NCBI GenBank assembly: GCA_903906365.1
Contig: CAIVKC010000025.1
Location: 1 to 50,466, forward strand
Direction of reading: 5' to 3'
From: an uncultured Bacteroidota bacterium
GTDB taxonomy: Bacteria; Bacteroidota; Bacteroidia; Chitinophagales; Chitinophagaceae
DNA: 50,466 nucleotides
Both the position numbers and the translations under genes were made by a program. The notes below the pieces were generated by a model. The model was not told the origin of the DNA and made no database searches. It saw nothing but the letters and a program-made list of their open reading frames with translations. The stretch's first letter is position 1. Each line of letters begins with the position of its first letter. Below, in pieces: positions 35,985-45,585 of this stretch.

Positions 35985-37265
35985 TTATCCCAGTTCAGGA
36001 TAAAGCTTAAACTGTTCCATGAATTCGTTCACCTGCTTTCTTACCGCGGCAATGGCCTGTGCATCATCTGCCTGCATCAACACCCGGTCAACTGCCTCCA
36101 CGATAAAGGACATGTGCGCTTCCTTCATTCCACGCGTGGTCACGGCCGGCGTCCCGATCCTGATTCCTGAGGTAACAAAAGCGCTTTTGTCATCAAAAGG
36201 CACCATATTTTTATTAAGGGTAATATCTGCCTGTACCAGGGCCTGTTCGGCCTTCTTTCCGCTGATATTCTTATTCCTGAGATCTATGAGCATCAGGTGG
36301 TTATCCGTACCGTTGCTGATAAGCTGGTATCCCCTTTCCACAAAAGCAGCTGCCATGGCCTGTGCATTCCTGATGATCTGGCCGGCATAAACAGAAAATT
36401 CATCGGTCAGTATTTCCCCGAAGGCAATGGCCTTGGCTGCAATGACATGCTCCAGAGGGCCTCCCTGGGTTCCGGGAAATACGGCCATGTCGATGAGATT
36501 GCTCATCAGGCGCAGATTACCCTTCACATCCTTGAGCCCGAAGGGATTCTCGGTGTCCTTTTTCATAAGGATGATACCGCCGCGGGGCCCTCGCAGGGTT
36601 TTATGGGTAGTGGAGGTTACAAAATGACAATGTTCGAAGGGGGAGTTCAGCAGGTTTTTGGCGATCAGGCCGGCAGGATGTGCCATGTCACACAGGACGA
36701 AGGCGCCTGTTTCATCGGCAACCTTCCTGATGCGGGCATAATCCCAATCCCTGCTGTAGGCAGAGGCCCCGCATATGATCAGTTTGGGTCTTTGGGTTCT
36801 GGCAACGGACTCAAGCATCTCGTAGTCGACCATCCCGGTTTCCTTTTTGACGCCGTAAAAGTGCGGCTGGTATAGTTTTCCGGAAAAGTTGACGGAAGAT
36901 CCGTGCGTCAGGTGACCGCCCATGCTCAGGTCAAGTCCCAGGATCTTATCGCCGGGCTGAAGGATGGCCAGCATCACGGCGGCATTGGCCTGGGCACCGC
37001 TGTGCGGCTGCACATTGGCGTATTGGCATTGGAAGATTTCTTTCAGCCGGTCTATGGCCAGCTGTTCGGTCTGATCCACGATCTCACAACCGGCGTAATA
37101 TCTTTTGCCCGGGTAGCCCTCCGCATATTTATTGGTCAGCACGCTGCCCATGGCCTGCATTACCTGCAGGGAAGTGAAATTTTCGGATGCAATCAGTTCA
37201 ATACCATGACGCTGCCGTTCAAGTTCCTTGCCAATAAGGCTGAAGACTAAATTATCTCTTTCCAT
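35985..37265 (-). CDS. glyA: Serine hydroxymethyltransferase
   Basis: The 426-residue PLP enzyme interconverts serine and glycine with tetrahydrofolate, the main one-carbon source. The PLP lysine is Lys222 in [14 protein letters not shown]. Other family marks include [25 protein letters not shown] and [14 protein letters not shown]. The ATG at 37265 is preferred because a typical N-terminus ([10 protein letters not shown]) begins there; the frame open upstream offers only TTG at 37283. The gene start overlaps the 3' end of the serine hydrolase gene by 19 bases, and a promoter element sits only four bases before the ATG. Confidence 0.97.
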   Translation of the reverse strand: MERDNLVFSLIGKELERQRHGIELIASENFTSLQVMQAMGSVLTNKYAEGYPGKRYYAGCEIVDQTEQLAIDRLKEIFQCQYANVQPHSGAQANAAVMLAILQPGDKILGLDLSMGGHLTHGSSVNFSGKLYQPHFYGVKKETGMVDYEMLESVARTQRPKLIICGASAYSRDWDYARIRKVADETGAFVLCDMAHPAGLIAKNLLNSPFEHCHFVTSTTHKTLRGPRGGIILMKKDTENPFGLKDVKGNLRLMSNLIDMAVFPGTQGGPLEHVIAAKAIAFGEILTDEFSVYAGQIIRNAQAMAAAFVERGYQLISNGTDNHLMLIDLRNKNISGKKAEQALVQADITLNKNMVPFDDKSAFVTSGIRIGTPAVTTRGMKEAHMSFIVEAVDRVLMQADDAQAIAAVRKQVNEFMEQFKLYPELG

Positions 37266-38395
37266 GGCGCAAAAATAGGGCAACTAATATTAAATGACTC
37301 AAGTGAGTCGATTTTGATATAAGATTTATTGGTTACCCTGAGTATTTTGTTAATTTCTTCCACCAGCTTTTCCAAATCAACACCCGTCCTGTTGGAGAAC
37401 ACGACCACCAGGTAGTCCAGGGAAGGGATGGAAAAGGCGATGGCCCTGAAACCACCGTTGGAGCCGGTGTGGTAAACGACCTTTTCTCCGAATTGTTCAT
37501 TGACAAACCAGCCATACCCATAGGAAAGGCGGCTGGACCCCTCTACGGTAACCTGTGCTGACCTGGCCTGGCTCACACTGGCAGAATCCAGCCCTTTTCC
37601 GGACTGAAGGGCGTGGAACCAGCGCAGGTATTGGGAAATTGACAGGTAAATGCCCCCGTCTGCCTCGGTGGAAAAAAAGATGGATTCATCCACATCCAGC
37701 CGCCTGAAGTGGCTTCCTGCCGTGTCATACCCAACCGCCCGGTCCCTGATGGGCTTTCCGATTTGCAGGACACGGGCCTCCCGGAGGGAAAGGGGAGAAA
37801 AAATATGGGTGCTGATATAATCCGGATAGGTCATGCCGCTCACTTTTTCAATGATCATCCCCAACAGGCAATAGGCGGTATTGCTGTACCTGAACCGGGT
37901 GCCCGGCGTGAAATACGTGCTGTCTACCTTCCGGACTGCGGTCAGCACATCGGCATCAGTGGCATGCCTGACCCGGTTGGTATCCACATATCCATAATGA
38001 TCCATGATCCCGGAAGTATGCGTCAGGAGTTCCCGGATGGTAATGAGGTTTCCGGCATGGGGACTGAAATCCGGAAAAAATTTAATCAGGGGATCGCTCA
38101 AAGACAATTTGTGGAGGCCGGCCAATTGTAGGATGGCCATGGCCGTGAATTGTTTGGTAAGTGACCCGATGTTAAATTGGGTGGACGGGCTGTTCCTGCT
38201 GCCTGCCTGCAGGCTGGCCATCCCGTAACTTTTCAGGAAAATAACCTGGCCCTGGGATTCGATGGCCACAGAAGCCCCGGGCTCATCGCCCGGGTAGGTT
38301 GCCTTAAGCAGGGAATCAATGCGGCTGAGGGGCTGCTGACCCTTGCAGGCAGCATGCAGCCCGGCCAGCAACAGCACCAGGATTATCCGGTTCAT
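37247..38395 (-). CDS. Serine hydrolase, class C beta-lactamase family
   Basis: The 382-residue product has an N-terminal signal ([15 protein letters not shown]); the cysteine at 17 could be lipidated, although the lipobox (HAAC) is imperfect. The catalytic motifs are SLTK (Ser78-Lys81), YSN (170-172) and HTG in [10 protein letters not shown], the usual set of penicillin-binding-protein-like esterases and D-alanyl-D-alanine peptidases. Whether it hydrolyses beta-lactams, peptides or esters cannot be told. Its 3' end overlaps the glyA start by 19 bases. Confidence 0.88.
   Translation of the reverse strand: MNRIILVLLLAGLHAACKGQQPLSRIDSLLKATYPGDEPGASVAIESQGQVIFLKSYGMASLQAGSRNSPSTQFNIGSLTKQFTAMAILQLAGLHKLSLSDPLIKFFPDFSPHAGNLITIRELLTHTSGIMDHYGYVDTNRVRHATDADVLTAVRKVDSTYFTPGTRFRYSNTAYCLLGMIIEKVSGMTYPDYISTHIFSPLSLREARVLQIGKPIRDRAVGYDTAGSHFRRLDVDESIFFSTEADGGIYLSISQYLRWFHALQSGKGLDSASVSQARSAQVTVEGSSRLSYGYGWFVNEQFGEKVVYHTGSNGGFRAIAFSIPSLDYLVVVFSNRTGVDLEKLVEEINKILRVTNKSYIKIDSLESFNISCPIFAPWKEII
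37270..37302 (-). promoter_or_regulatory. Candidate glyA promoter, possibly leaderless
   Basis: On the minus strand TTG (37302-37300) is followed after 22 bases by TATTTTTG (37277-37270), an exact TAnnTTTG -7 element. Only CGCC separates it from the glyA ATG, so transcription should begin at or next to the start codon. The site lies within the last codons and stop region of the upstream hydrolase gene. Confidence 0.55.
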
Positions 38396-38585
38396 ATAGT
38401 TATTCTTTTGTTTTGGCTTTGGTCTCCAAATAAGGAAGGGGTGTTCCCAAATTTGGCGGGGAAACCATAAAATTCGCTATTTTCACGTGCATTTTTAAAA
38501 TAATACTGGTAAAGGTTCGATTAAGGATGTCATTTTTTAATGGGTAGCAACCATCAGCATCCTTTCATGTGACAAACACAGCAAT

Positions 38586-39584
38586 ATGAAAGCGATTATA
38601 CCGGTAGCCGGCGCAGGCACCAAGTTACGTCCGCATACATATACCCAACCCAAGGCACTCATTCCCTTAGCTGGCAAGACCATACTAAGCATTATAGTTG
38701 ATCAGTTGTTGGAGGCAGGCATACATGAATTTGTATTTATCGTAGGATACCTGGGGGAAAAAATCCAGGATTATGTCCGGGAAAAATATCCCCAGCTAAC
38801 GGCCCACTTTGTATATCAGAATGAGCGCCAGGGAATCGGACATGCCATCCTGCTTACAAAGGATATCGTCGGCAACGATGAATTGTTCATCGTACTGGGT
38901 GATACCATCTGCGAATATGATATCAAGGAACTCCTGGGCAGTTCCCATTCCGCGCTGGGTGTTAAACGGGTGGATGATCCAAGGAATTTCGGGGTGGCCG
39001 AGATCGATGAGCATGGCGTCATCACGCGGGTCGTGGAGAAACCGCAGATTCCCAAATCCAATATGGCTCTGGTGGGTATATATCTGATCCGGGAAACTTC
39101 CTTCCTGTTTGGATGCGTGGAGAATAATATCCGCAACGGGCTGACCAGTTACGGTGAATACAACCTGACCGATGCCATTGAGTGTATGATAAAAAGCGGG
39201 GCAAAGTTCCAGTCATTTAAAGTGCAGAACTGGTTTGACTGCGGTAAAAAGGAGACCCTGCTGGAATCAAATGCCAAGTTGTTAAAAAAATTCGGCAGCA
39301 ATATCTCCCCTGACCATCAGTTTGAAAATACCATCATCATTCAGCCAGTAAGCATTGCCCCCGGCTGCGATATCAAAAATTCCATCATTGGCCCCAATGT
39401 GGCCATCGGTGAAAAAACCATTGTCAATTACTCGATCGTAAAAAACTCCATCATCGGTTCTTTTGCCAACCTCTATGACATCGTGCTTACCCATTCCTTA
39501 ATCGGCAGCGATACGGAAGTAAAAGGGGAGAGCAGGAGCCTCAATATCGGCGACAACACAGAGATAGACCTCGGCGAGAGTTAG
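38586..39584 (+). CDS. Sugar-phosphate nucleotidyltransferase with left-handed beta-helix tail
   Basis: The 332-residue protein begins IPVAGAGTKLRPHTYTQPKALIPLAGKTI, the nucleotide-binding signature of glucose-1-phosphate thymidylyl-/uridylyltransferases. It also has a metal-site stretch (IVLGDTICEYD) and a KPQIPKSNMALVGIYLI segment. The last 85 residues contain hexapeptide-like strands (IAPGCDIKNSIIGPNVAIGEKTIV) of a left-handed beta-helix. It makes a nucleotide-activated sugar for envelope glycans; the sugar and nucleotide are uncertain. It stands alone, with a candidate terminator just after it. Confidence 0.9.
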   Translation: MKAIIPVAGAGTKLRPHTYTQPKALIPLAGKTILSIIVDQLLEAGIHEFVFIVGYLGEKIQDYVREKYPQLTAHFVYQNERQGIGHAILLTKDIVGNDELFIVLGDTICEYDIKELLGSSHSALGVKRVDDPRNFGVAEIDEHGVITRVVEKPQIPKSNMALVGIYLIRETSFLFGCVENNIRNGLTSYGEYNLTDAIECMIKSGAKFQSFKVQNWFDCGKKETLLESNAKLLKKFGSNISPDHQFENTIIIQPVSIAPGCDIKNSIIGPNVAIGEKTIVNYSIVKNSIIGSFANLYDIVLTHSLIGSDTEVKGESRSLNIGDNTEIDLGES

Positions 39585-39614
39585 TTTGGATTTCTTTGAG
39601 AAAAGATACACGAT

Positions 39615-39646
39615 CCGGGCCTACTCCTATAGCGGCCCCGGTTTTT
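39615..39646 (+). terminator. Candidate intrinsic terminator after the nucleotidyltransferase gene
   Basis: CCGGGCC (39615-39621) can pair with GGCCCCGG (39634-39641) with one bulged C, followed by TTTTT (39642-39646). It lies 30 bases after the stop codon. Confidence 0.55.
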
Positions 39647-39705
39647 ATCCCCCTGTTTTTGCCAGCCGGGGAATGGTGTATCTTTAAATAACCATTTTTT
39701 TGCCC

Positions 39706-40665
39706 ATGGCTTCATTTTCCAACCGTATTACCCATTTATTTAATACACAACTGCCAATAATACAGGCCGGTATGGTTTGGACCAGCGGTTGGCGCCTGGC
39801 CAGTGCGGTCAGCAATGCAGGCGGACTGGGCCTGATAGGCAGCGGAAGCATGCATCCGGATGTCTTATTGGAACATATCCGTCGATGTAAGGCTGCCACG
39901 TCCAGGCCCTTTGGCGTAAATATACCCCTGCTTTACCCGGAAATAGACCGGCAAATGAAGACAGTCATGGATGAAGGGGTGGAAATTATTTTCACCTCAG
40001 CCGGTAACCCTGGAACCTGGACCAAAATCTTAAAGAACAGCGGATGCAAGGTGGTGCATGTTGTGGGCAGCAGCAAGTTTGCCCGAAAGGCAGAAGATGC
40101 CGGCTGTGATGCCGTTGTAGCTGAAGGGTTTGAAGCCGGCGGCCATAACGGACGGGAGGAGACTACCAGCATGGTCCTTATTCCCGCCGTTTGCCAAACA
40201 GTACGCATTCCCGTGATCGCAGCCGGGGGGATTTCCGATGGCAGGCAAATGATGGCCGCCATGGTGCTGGGTGCCGAAGGGGTGCAGATTGGCAGCCGTT
40301 TTGTAGCCAGCCTGGAGGCATCCTCCCACCCGAAATTCAAGGAGCAGGTAATCAGGGCCGGGGAGGGGGATACGAAGCTGATGATGAAACAACTTACCCC
40401 GGTTAGACTGCTGAAGAATCATTTTTTCCTGGAAGTAGAGAAAGCAGAGCAAAGAGGGGCCGGCAGGGAGGAACTGCTGGAGCTGCTCGGGAGGGGGCGG
40501 GCCAAAAAAGGCATGTTTGAAGGAGACCTGGAGGAGGGGGAACTGGAAATTGGTCAGGTCAGTGCACTGATCAGGGAGATTTTGCCGGCAGGGGACATTG
40601 TGGCCAATACCTGGAACGAGTTTACACAGGCTCTGGAACAGCCCTTTACCAAAATTACCAATTAG
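39706..40665 (+). CDS. Nitronate monooxygenase-like FMN enzyme (NPD family)
   Basis: The product is 319 residues from the ATG at 39706 (a TTG at 39700 is the only earlier start). The TIM-barrel features of 2-nitropropane dioxygenase-like enzymes are present: PIIQAGMVWTSG at the N-terminus, AEGFEAGGHNGREETT in the centre, and VIAAGGISDGRQMMAAMVLGAEGVQIGSRF at the phosphate-binding end. The family oxidises alkyl nitronates or acts as enoyl-ACP reductase (FabK). The presence of AGGHNG favours the monooxygenase type, but FabK-like activity is not excluded. A TTTTTTTG run ends three bases before the ATG. Confidence 0.87.
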   Translation: MASFSNRITHLFNTQLPIIQAGMVWTSGWRLASAVSNAGGLGLIGSGSMHPDVLLEHIRRCKAATSRPFGVNIPLLYPEIDRQMKTVMDEGVEIIFTSAGNPGTWTKILKNSGCKVVHVVGSSKFARKAEDAGCDAVVAEGFEAGGHNGREETTSMVLIPAVCQTVRIPVIAAGGISDGRQMMAAMVLGAEGVQIGSRFVASLEASSHPKFKEQVIRAGEGDTKLMMKQLTPVRLLKNHFFLEVEKAEQRGAGREELLELLGRGRAKKGMFEGDLEEGELEIGQVSALIREILPAGDIVANTWNEFTQALEQPFTKITN

Positions 40666-40681
40666 CCTTAAATAGTTACTT

Positions 40682-41089
40682 ATGAAAAAAAACAACAGAA
40701 AATGGCTGTTGCTGTTTTGGGTATTTCCCCTTTGCCTGCCTGCCAGGGCCAATAACGGGAAATCCGACGCACCCCTTCAGGGATATGTCACAGATGCAAC
40801 TACCAAAAAGCCCCTTCCGGGGGTAATCGTTTCGGCTTCCCTTTCCGGGAGCAATGCTTCCAAAGAGGTTGTTACGGATGCCGAAGGGTATTTTAGTTTT
40901 GACCAGCTCCCCTTAACCTCCCTTACCCTGCTCTTTGACAAGAAGGGTTACCAGCCGTTCAAAAAGGCAGGGATAGTCCTCAGGGAAAAGACCCCCACCA
41001 AAATCAATGTGGAATGTGCGCCCCTGGAAATACCGGAAAATCTCGATGATACCGAATATCCGCTGCTGCGCATGATGCATATCAACTGA
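40682..41089 (+). CDS. Secreted carboxypeptidase-regulatory-like domain protein
   Basis: The 135-residue product has a signal peptide (residues 1-23, ending LPARA). It then has one carboxypeptidase-regulatory-like beta-sandwich: LQGYVTDATTKKPLPGVIVSAS, TDAEGYFSFDQLP, LLFDKKGYQPF. In Bacteroidota this domain is usually the N-terminal part of a TonB-dependent receptor, but here it stands alone without plug or barrel. It lies 16 bases after the nitronate monooxygenase gene and is followed by a strong terminator, so the two probably share a transcript. Confidence 0.88.
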   Translation: MKKNNRKWLLLFWVFPLCLPARANNGKSDAPLQGYVTDATTKKPLPGVIVSASLSGSNASKEVVTDAEGYFSFDQLPLTSLTLLFDKKGYQPFKKAGIVLREKTPTKINVECAPLEIPENLDDTEYPLLRMMHIN

Positions 41090-41113
41090 TCATGTAATAT
41101 TGATGTAAAAATG

Positions 41114-41143
41114 AAACGGGGCTGAGAACAGTCCCGTTTTTTT
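41114..41143 (+). terminator. Intrinsic terminator after the carboxypeptidase-regulatory-like gene
   Basis: An imperfect stem, AACGGGGCTG against CAGTCCCGTT with a short GAA-containing loop, is followed by a run of seven T. It lies 25 bases after the stop codon. Confidence 0.85.
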
Positions 41144-41650
41144 ACTACACATGAGGCTTAATGTATGTTGATATTAAACCTTCCAGATTTAATAAATGCC
41201 CGTCAGCGACCCACAAATCCCAATGCAGTTTTCAAAGGCATCCATTTGATTTCAGTCCTTCCTTTGAAATCCGCCAGCCCGGACGGACCGCCTTAGCGGA
41301 GGAGAGGCCCTTACAGGATAAAGTCCCCTTTTTCGCCCCCATGTTGCATGCCCGTTTGCCTTTTGCAATGCGTGCCCCGGCTTCATTGTGACGATTGGCG
41401 GGCAGTACCCGCTTAAAATGGCCGTTTGCTGCATGGGACCTGGAAAACCCCGGAAACCATGAAGTACCCGCAGGCTTATTGCCTGCCGGTAATAGACAGC
41501 AGGACCTTTTCAAGCAGAAAAAATATCCACCGGTCATAAAACTACGATTAGTTTCGTAATAATGGGTGCCGGTCGTACATTGTTGCCGCCGCCCTTCATT
41601 TAGGCGGTTCTATCGGGAGCTGGTAAAGGGGGGGAGGCACAGGCCATGAA
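41144..41650. other. Non-coding stretch between two converging gene ends, with hairpins
   Basis: No gene can be supported in these 507 bases, although a 101-codon minus-strand frame spans 41232-41537. That frame has no signal peptide or recognisable domain and its composition looks like translated non-coding DNA. A hairpin is visible: GCAGGC (41470-41475) pairs with GCCTGC (41481-41486) around TTATT, extended by a C-C mismatch and three more pairs. An unrecognised structured RNA is possible, but nothing shows it is transcribed. Confidence 0.4.
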
Positions 41651-43000
41651 TTATTTACCCGGCATAGGCACTACAGGCAGCCCCTCGTTGCCGTCAGGTC
41701 CTACGGCCTGCACCGCAAAAAAATAGTTGTCCTTAGAAAAAGGTAAATGTATCTCGGTAGCGGCCGTGAAGAATTTTTTCTGCCATTGGGCGGCAGTGGT
41801 TTCCCTCATCAGGATATAGTACCCTTTGACCCTGCCTTGCAGGGGCGCCTTCCAGTACAGGTAAGTGGCATTGGATAGGTCCTTCACATCCATTTTTACC
41901 TCTCTGGGCAGGGAAGGGCTTTTGGCCAGGTTGGCCAGGCAGGCCAGGTTCATCGCCGTATTTTTCCTCAGGTATTCAAAATCCATGAATTCGGTGAGGT
42001 CTCCATACCTGATATGATTTTCAGTGCGGACATCCTGGTGCTGGTGTTCAAAATTTTCATTCATTTCGGTGATCCGTACTGCCGGGAACCCACGCTGGAC
42101 AAAAGGACTGTGATCCCCTCCCCGGAGGTAGCGGTCGTTACGGTATACCATGACCACTTCGAGGTTGGCTACATAGCGTTCACCGATTTCCTTGACATAC
42201 CTGGCCAGTTGCCTGCTCTGACCATCGTTTTCAAGTCCGTACTGGCGGATCTGGGCCGCCTTTTTGTCCAGGTCGGCGGCAGGCAGCCCTTCGCTGAATA
42301 CGCGCACCCTGGTATTGTCAATGATGTTGGTCTGGTTGCTGTTATTGCTTCCCATGATGTCATTGTTGAGCATCCCTTCCATTTGCCAGTTATGCTGTTT
42401 TGCCATTTCGGCCAGGTGCTCACTTCCCAGCAGGCCCTGCTCTTCCCCGCAAACGGCTACAAAAATGAGGGTGGCCGGGAATGAGCCGCTGCTCATGACC
42501 CGAGCAGATTCCAGGACAGCGCAGGTTCCGCTCCCGTCATCGTTTGCCCCGGGCGCCGGAGAGATGCGGTTCATGACATCCGATACCCGGCTGTCCATGT
42601 GTCCGGAAATAATGAAAATGCGTTTGTCGGATGTATCGGTGCCTTCCAGTATGGCCATGGCATTGCCCATATCGGTAGTGACATCCACCCTTTTTCCATC
42701 AGCGGGAACTGTCCACCGGTCGAGTTGCACCTTCATGCGACCGTGCGCATTACCGGCGAATTCGCGGAATTTGGAAAGTACCCATTCACGGGCAGCCCCA
42801 ATCCCGCGGACAGGATCATTAGTGGCCGAAAGGGTGCTTCGGGTCCCGAAGCCAACCAATTGCCGGTTATAGGAAAGCAGGCTGTCTGCGCTGACGGCAT
42901 TCACCATTTTTTCTATTACAGGATCCTTATCAATGATGGTTTGCCCGGAACACTTCAATACGATCAGCAAGGCGACAGCAGGGATCAAAAAATGTTTCAT
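41651..43000 (-). CDS. M28 family metallopeptidase, secreted
   Basis: The product is 449 residues from the ATG at 43000 (an ATG two codons earlier is possible), with a signal peptide ending KCSGQ. The zinc-ligand motifs of M28 aminopeptidases are visible in order: IISGHMDSR (His, Asp), GANDDGSG (Asp) and CGEEQGLLGSE (Glu-Glu), with a late histidine in the EHQHQDVRTENH region. The last 90 residues (YLYWKAPLQGRVKGYYILMRE) form a fibronectin-III-like domain. It should release N-terminal amino acids from peptides in the periplasm. It is followed by no gene within 500 bases. Confidence 0.9.
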   Translation of the reverse strand: MKHFLIPAVALLIVLKCSGQTIIDKDPVIEKMVNAVSADSLLSYNRQLVGFGTRSTLSATNDPVRGIGAAREWVLSKFREFAGNAHGRMKVQLDRWTVPADGKRVDVTTDMGNAMAILEGTDTSDKRIFIISGHMDSRVSDVMNRISPAPGANDDGSGTCAVLESARVMSSGSFPATLIFVAVCGEEQGLLGSEHLAEMAKQHNWQMEGMLNNDIMGSNNSNQTNIIDNTRVRVFSEGLPAADLDKKAAQIRQYGLENDGQSRQLARYVKEIGERYVANLEVVMVYRNDRYLRGGDHSPFVQRGFPAVRITEMNENFEHQHQDVRTENHIRYGDLTEFMDFEYLRKNTAMNLACLANLAKSPSLPREVKMDVKDLSNATYLYWKAPLQGRVKGYYILMRETTAAQWQKKFFTAATEIHLPFSKDNYFFAVQAVGPDGNEGLPVVPMPGK

Positions 43001-43073
43001 ATGCATAATTTTAATCAGATAGAGAACCCTTTGGAAATTAAAAAGGCTGCCGACGCCTGCTTACAGCACTTTA

Positions 43074-44402
43074 TTATTTTCTCATGGCCCATTTTATCAT
43101 TTCTTTCCAGGTAACCTTTTTGCCATACATGAGTATGCCTGTTCGATAGATCTTTCCGGCCAGCCAGGTTGTGAACAGGAAGCCGGCCACCAGGGACAGC
43201 ATGCTCAGGATCAGTTGCCAGTAGGGTACCGTGCCGGGAACCCCGTAGGCAATCCGGGTCATCATGACAATGGGTGAACTGAAAGGAATGATGCTTGACC
43301 ACACCGCCAGGGGAGTATCGGGGTTGTAGACAACCACACTCATGATCAAAAAAGAAAAAATGATGGGCATGGTTACCGGCAGGCTGAGGCTCTGGGAATT
43401 TTGAACGTCCTCCACCACGCTACCGATGGCAGCAAACAGGGCCGCGTAGAACAGGTAGCCGCCCAAAAAATAGAAAAGGAAGCACCCGATAAGCAGGGGC
43501 CAGTTGGCCGTTCCCAGTGCGTGCGTAATGCCGTAAAATTTCTGTGCTCCTTCGCTGGCCTGCATGATGCTTCCTCCGGGCATTACCCCGCCATTGCGCT
43601 GCAGGGCCTGGACCTGCTGCATGACATCATGGGGCAGGAAGAACTGAACAGAACCAGAGAGTACCATGATCAGTACAATCCACATCAGGAACTGGGTAAG
43701 ACCGACTGCCCCGATACCGATGATTTTCCCCATCATTAGTTCAAAAGGCTTCACACTGCTTACGATCACTTCGGCGATTCGGTTTGTCTTTTCTTCCATC
43801 ACCCCCCGCAGCAGCATCATGCCGTAAATAAGCATGGTAATATATATCAGAATACCGCTGGTATAGCCAATCCCGTATGCCAGTTCCTGGTTGCTTTCTT
43901 CTGTTTTGTTTCCGTGTTCCACCACTGGCTGCAGCTCCGCAAAACGGGACAGGGTGTGGATGGAATCCAGTTCATTTCTTCTGACACCCACCTGCTGCAG
44001 CATGTTGTCCTCAATGGCCGCATTGATCTTTTCCTCGATGGCCTGCTTGGTGCCGAACCCGATGCTTTTTTTGGAGCGTATATAATACTGGGTCTTGGGG
44101 GTACCATCAAATTTGGGTAATATCAGAATAGCGGAATAGCCCTTGTCCAGGTAATTGGATGTGTCTACGCCGGAGGGGAAATCAAAACTGAGATCGGTGC
44201 CGCTTTTTAAGTTCCCCTTGAAAAACCCGTTATTGTCCAAAACGGCCACTTTTAAGTCTTCCTTTCCTTTGACAGCAATGAGGATAATTCCCGCAATCAG
44301 TACGGCTATCAGTATCGGCATGGCCAGGGTGGTGATGATAAAAGTCTTATTTCGGACCCGGGTCAGGTATTCCCTTTGTATGATCAGACCTATTTTATTC
44401 AT
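43074..44402 (-). CDS. ABC transporter permease, NatB/ABC-2 family
   Basis: The 442-residue protein starts IGLIIQREYLTRVRNKTFIITTLAMPIL, the family N-terminus with a first membrane helix (about 22-44). A large extracytoplasmic domain (about 45-185) follows, then six hydrophobic segments. It forms an exporter with the ATPase encoded 63 bases upstream (44466-45395). NatAB of Bacillus exports sodium, but Bacteroidota homologues have unknown substrates. Confidence 0.88.
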   Translation of the reverse strand: MNKIGLIIQREYLTRVRNKTFIITTLAMPILIAVLIAGIILIAVKGKEDLKVAVLDNNGFFKGNLKSGTDLSFDFPSGVDTSNYLDKGYSAILILPKFDGTPKTQYYIRSKKSIGFGTKQAIEEKINAAIEDNMLQQVGVRRNELDSIHTLSRFAELQPVVEHGNKTEESNQELAYGIGYTSGILIYITMLIYGMMLLRGVMEEKTNRIAEVIVSSVKPFELMMGKIIGIGAVGLTQFLMWIVLIMVLSGSVQFFLPHDVMQQVQALQRNGGVMPGGSIMQASEGAQKFYGITHALGTANWPLLIGCFLFYFLGGYLFYAALFAAIGSVVEDVQNSQSLSLPVTMPIIFSFLIMSVVVYNPDTPLAVWSSIIPFSSPIVMMTRIAYGVPGTVPYWQLILSMLSLVAGFLFTTWLAGKIYRTGILMYGKKVTWKEMIKWAMRK

Positions 44403-44465
44403 AAATATTTTGTTTATATGCTGTTGTAATTACTCCTGCAGGAAAGGAAAAGCCTGAAAAGCGAC

Positions 44466-45395
44466 TCAGAGTTTCTGAAACGCCCTTGTTTCGGACTTTG
44501 TGCCTTCCACTTCCCGTATGAAAATATCATTGAGTGAAGGCAGTATTTCGTGGAAGGATTCTATGGTCGCCTGCTGGTGGAGGAAATACTGAAGGACATC
44601 ATTGCTGGCGTGTCCCTCCCGGATTTTTACCACCAGCCGGTTTTGTTTTTGTTCAATGATATCAAATGCGGAGCTCTCAGAGGCAGCCGGCGGCTCGGAA
44701 AGCTGGATGGAGAATTTATGCTCCTTGAAATCCTGCTTGATCTGTTGAACCGAGCCATCCAGGATTTTTTTACCGAGGTTCACCAGCACAATATGATCAC
44801 AGATTTCCTCTACCTGTTCCATCCGGTGTGTGCTGAATATGATGGTGCTGCCACGCCTGGCGAGATTGTAGATTTCATCCTTGATGAGGTTGGCATTTAC
44901 CGGGTCAAGTCCGCTGAAGGGTTCATCCAGAATAATCAGCTTGGGTTCATGCAGCACAGTGATCACAAACTGCAATTTCTGGCTCATACCCTTACTTAAG
45001 TCTTCCATCTTCTTATTCCACCAGCTTTCCATTTCGAACTTGATGAACCATTCCTTTACCTTTTTGGTGGCATCCTGTTTACCCAGGCCTTTGAGCTGGG
45101 CCAGGTAAACGGCTTGTTCCCCGATTTTCATTTTCTTGTAAAGTCCCCGCTCTTCAGGCATATAACCGATATTGACCACATCCAGTGTTGGGTCAAATGA
45201 CCTTCCATCCAGCATGATCTGGCCTTCATCGGGGTAAAAAATACCGGTGATCATGCGAATAAGGGTCGTTTTGCCTGCACCGTTGGGGCCGAGCAAACCA
45301 AAAATGGAGCCTTTCTCGATGGTGAAGCTGATGTCATCCACCGCTTTTTGTGTCGCAAAATATTTTTTGAGATTCCTTATTTCAAGCAGGTTCAT
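44466..45395 (-). CDS. ABC transporter ATP-binding protein, NatA-like
   Basis: The product is 309 residues from the ATG at 45395, chosen because the canonical N-terminus (LLEIRNLKKYFATQKAVDDIS) begins there. The frame stays open 83 codons further upstream, but that extension is proline-rich and unlike the family. It carries Walker A GLLGPNGAGKTT, signature DLSKGMSQKLQF, Walker B KLIILDEPFSGLDP and a FSTHRMEQ switch. The last 85 residues form the C-terminal accessory domain typical of NatA-type ATPases. Its partner permease is directly downstream. Confidence 0.92.
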   Translation of the reverse strand: MNLLEIRNLKKYFATQKAVDDISFTIEKGSIFGLLGPNGAGKTTLIRMITGIFYPDEGQIMLDGRSFDPTLDVVNIGYMPEERGLYKKMKIGEQAVYLAQLKGLGKQDATKKVKEWFIKFEMESWWNKKMEDLSKGMSQKLQFVITVLHEPKLIILDEPFSGLDPVNANLIKDEIYNLARRGSTIIFSTHRMEQVEEICDHIVLVNLGKKILDGSVQQIKQDFKEHKFSIQLSEPPAASESSAFDIIEQKQNRLVVKIREGHASNDVLQYFLHQQATIESFHEILPSLNDIFIREVEGTKSETRAFQKL

Positions 45396-45585
45396 GAAGC
45401 AGTTTTTATCAATCAAATATAAACTACAAAAAAATAGGTTAGAAGAAATGGGATGAATGGTTAAAAAATTGTTGTGGCCAGCTGCAGGAGATATTGCTGT
45501 GACCAGCCGGGTCTGATATGAAGGGCAATCCCCTTTTCCGGACGGGGTGTTCGCCCCGGTTGGGGGACCTGGGGGCCGTGGCGGG

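Noticed and set aside
41232-41537. A 101-codon minus-strand frame in the gap before the M28 gene
   Set aside because: No signal peptide, domain or coding-like composition; the sequence looks like translated non-coding DNA.
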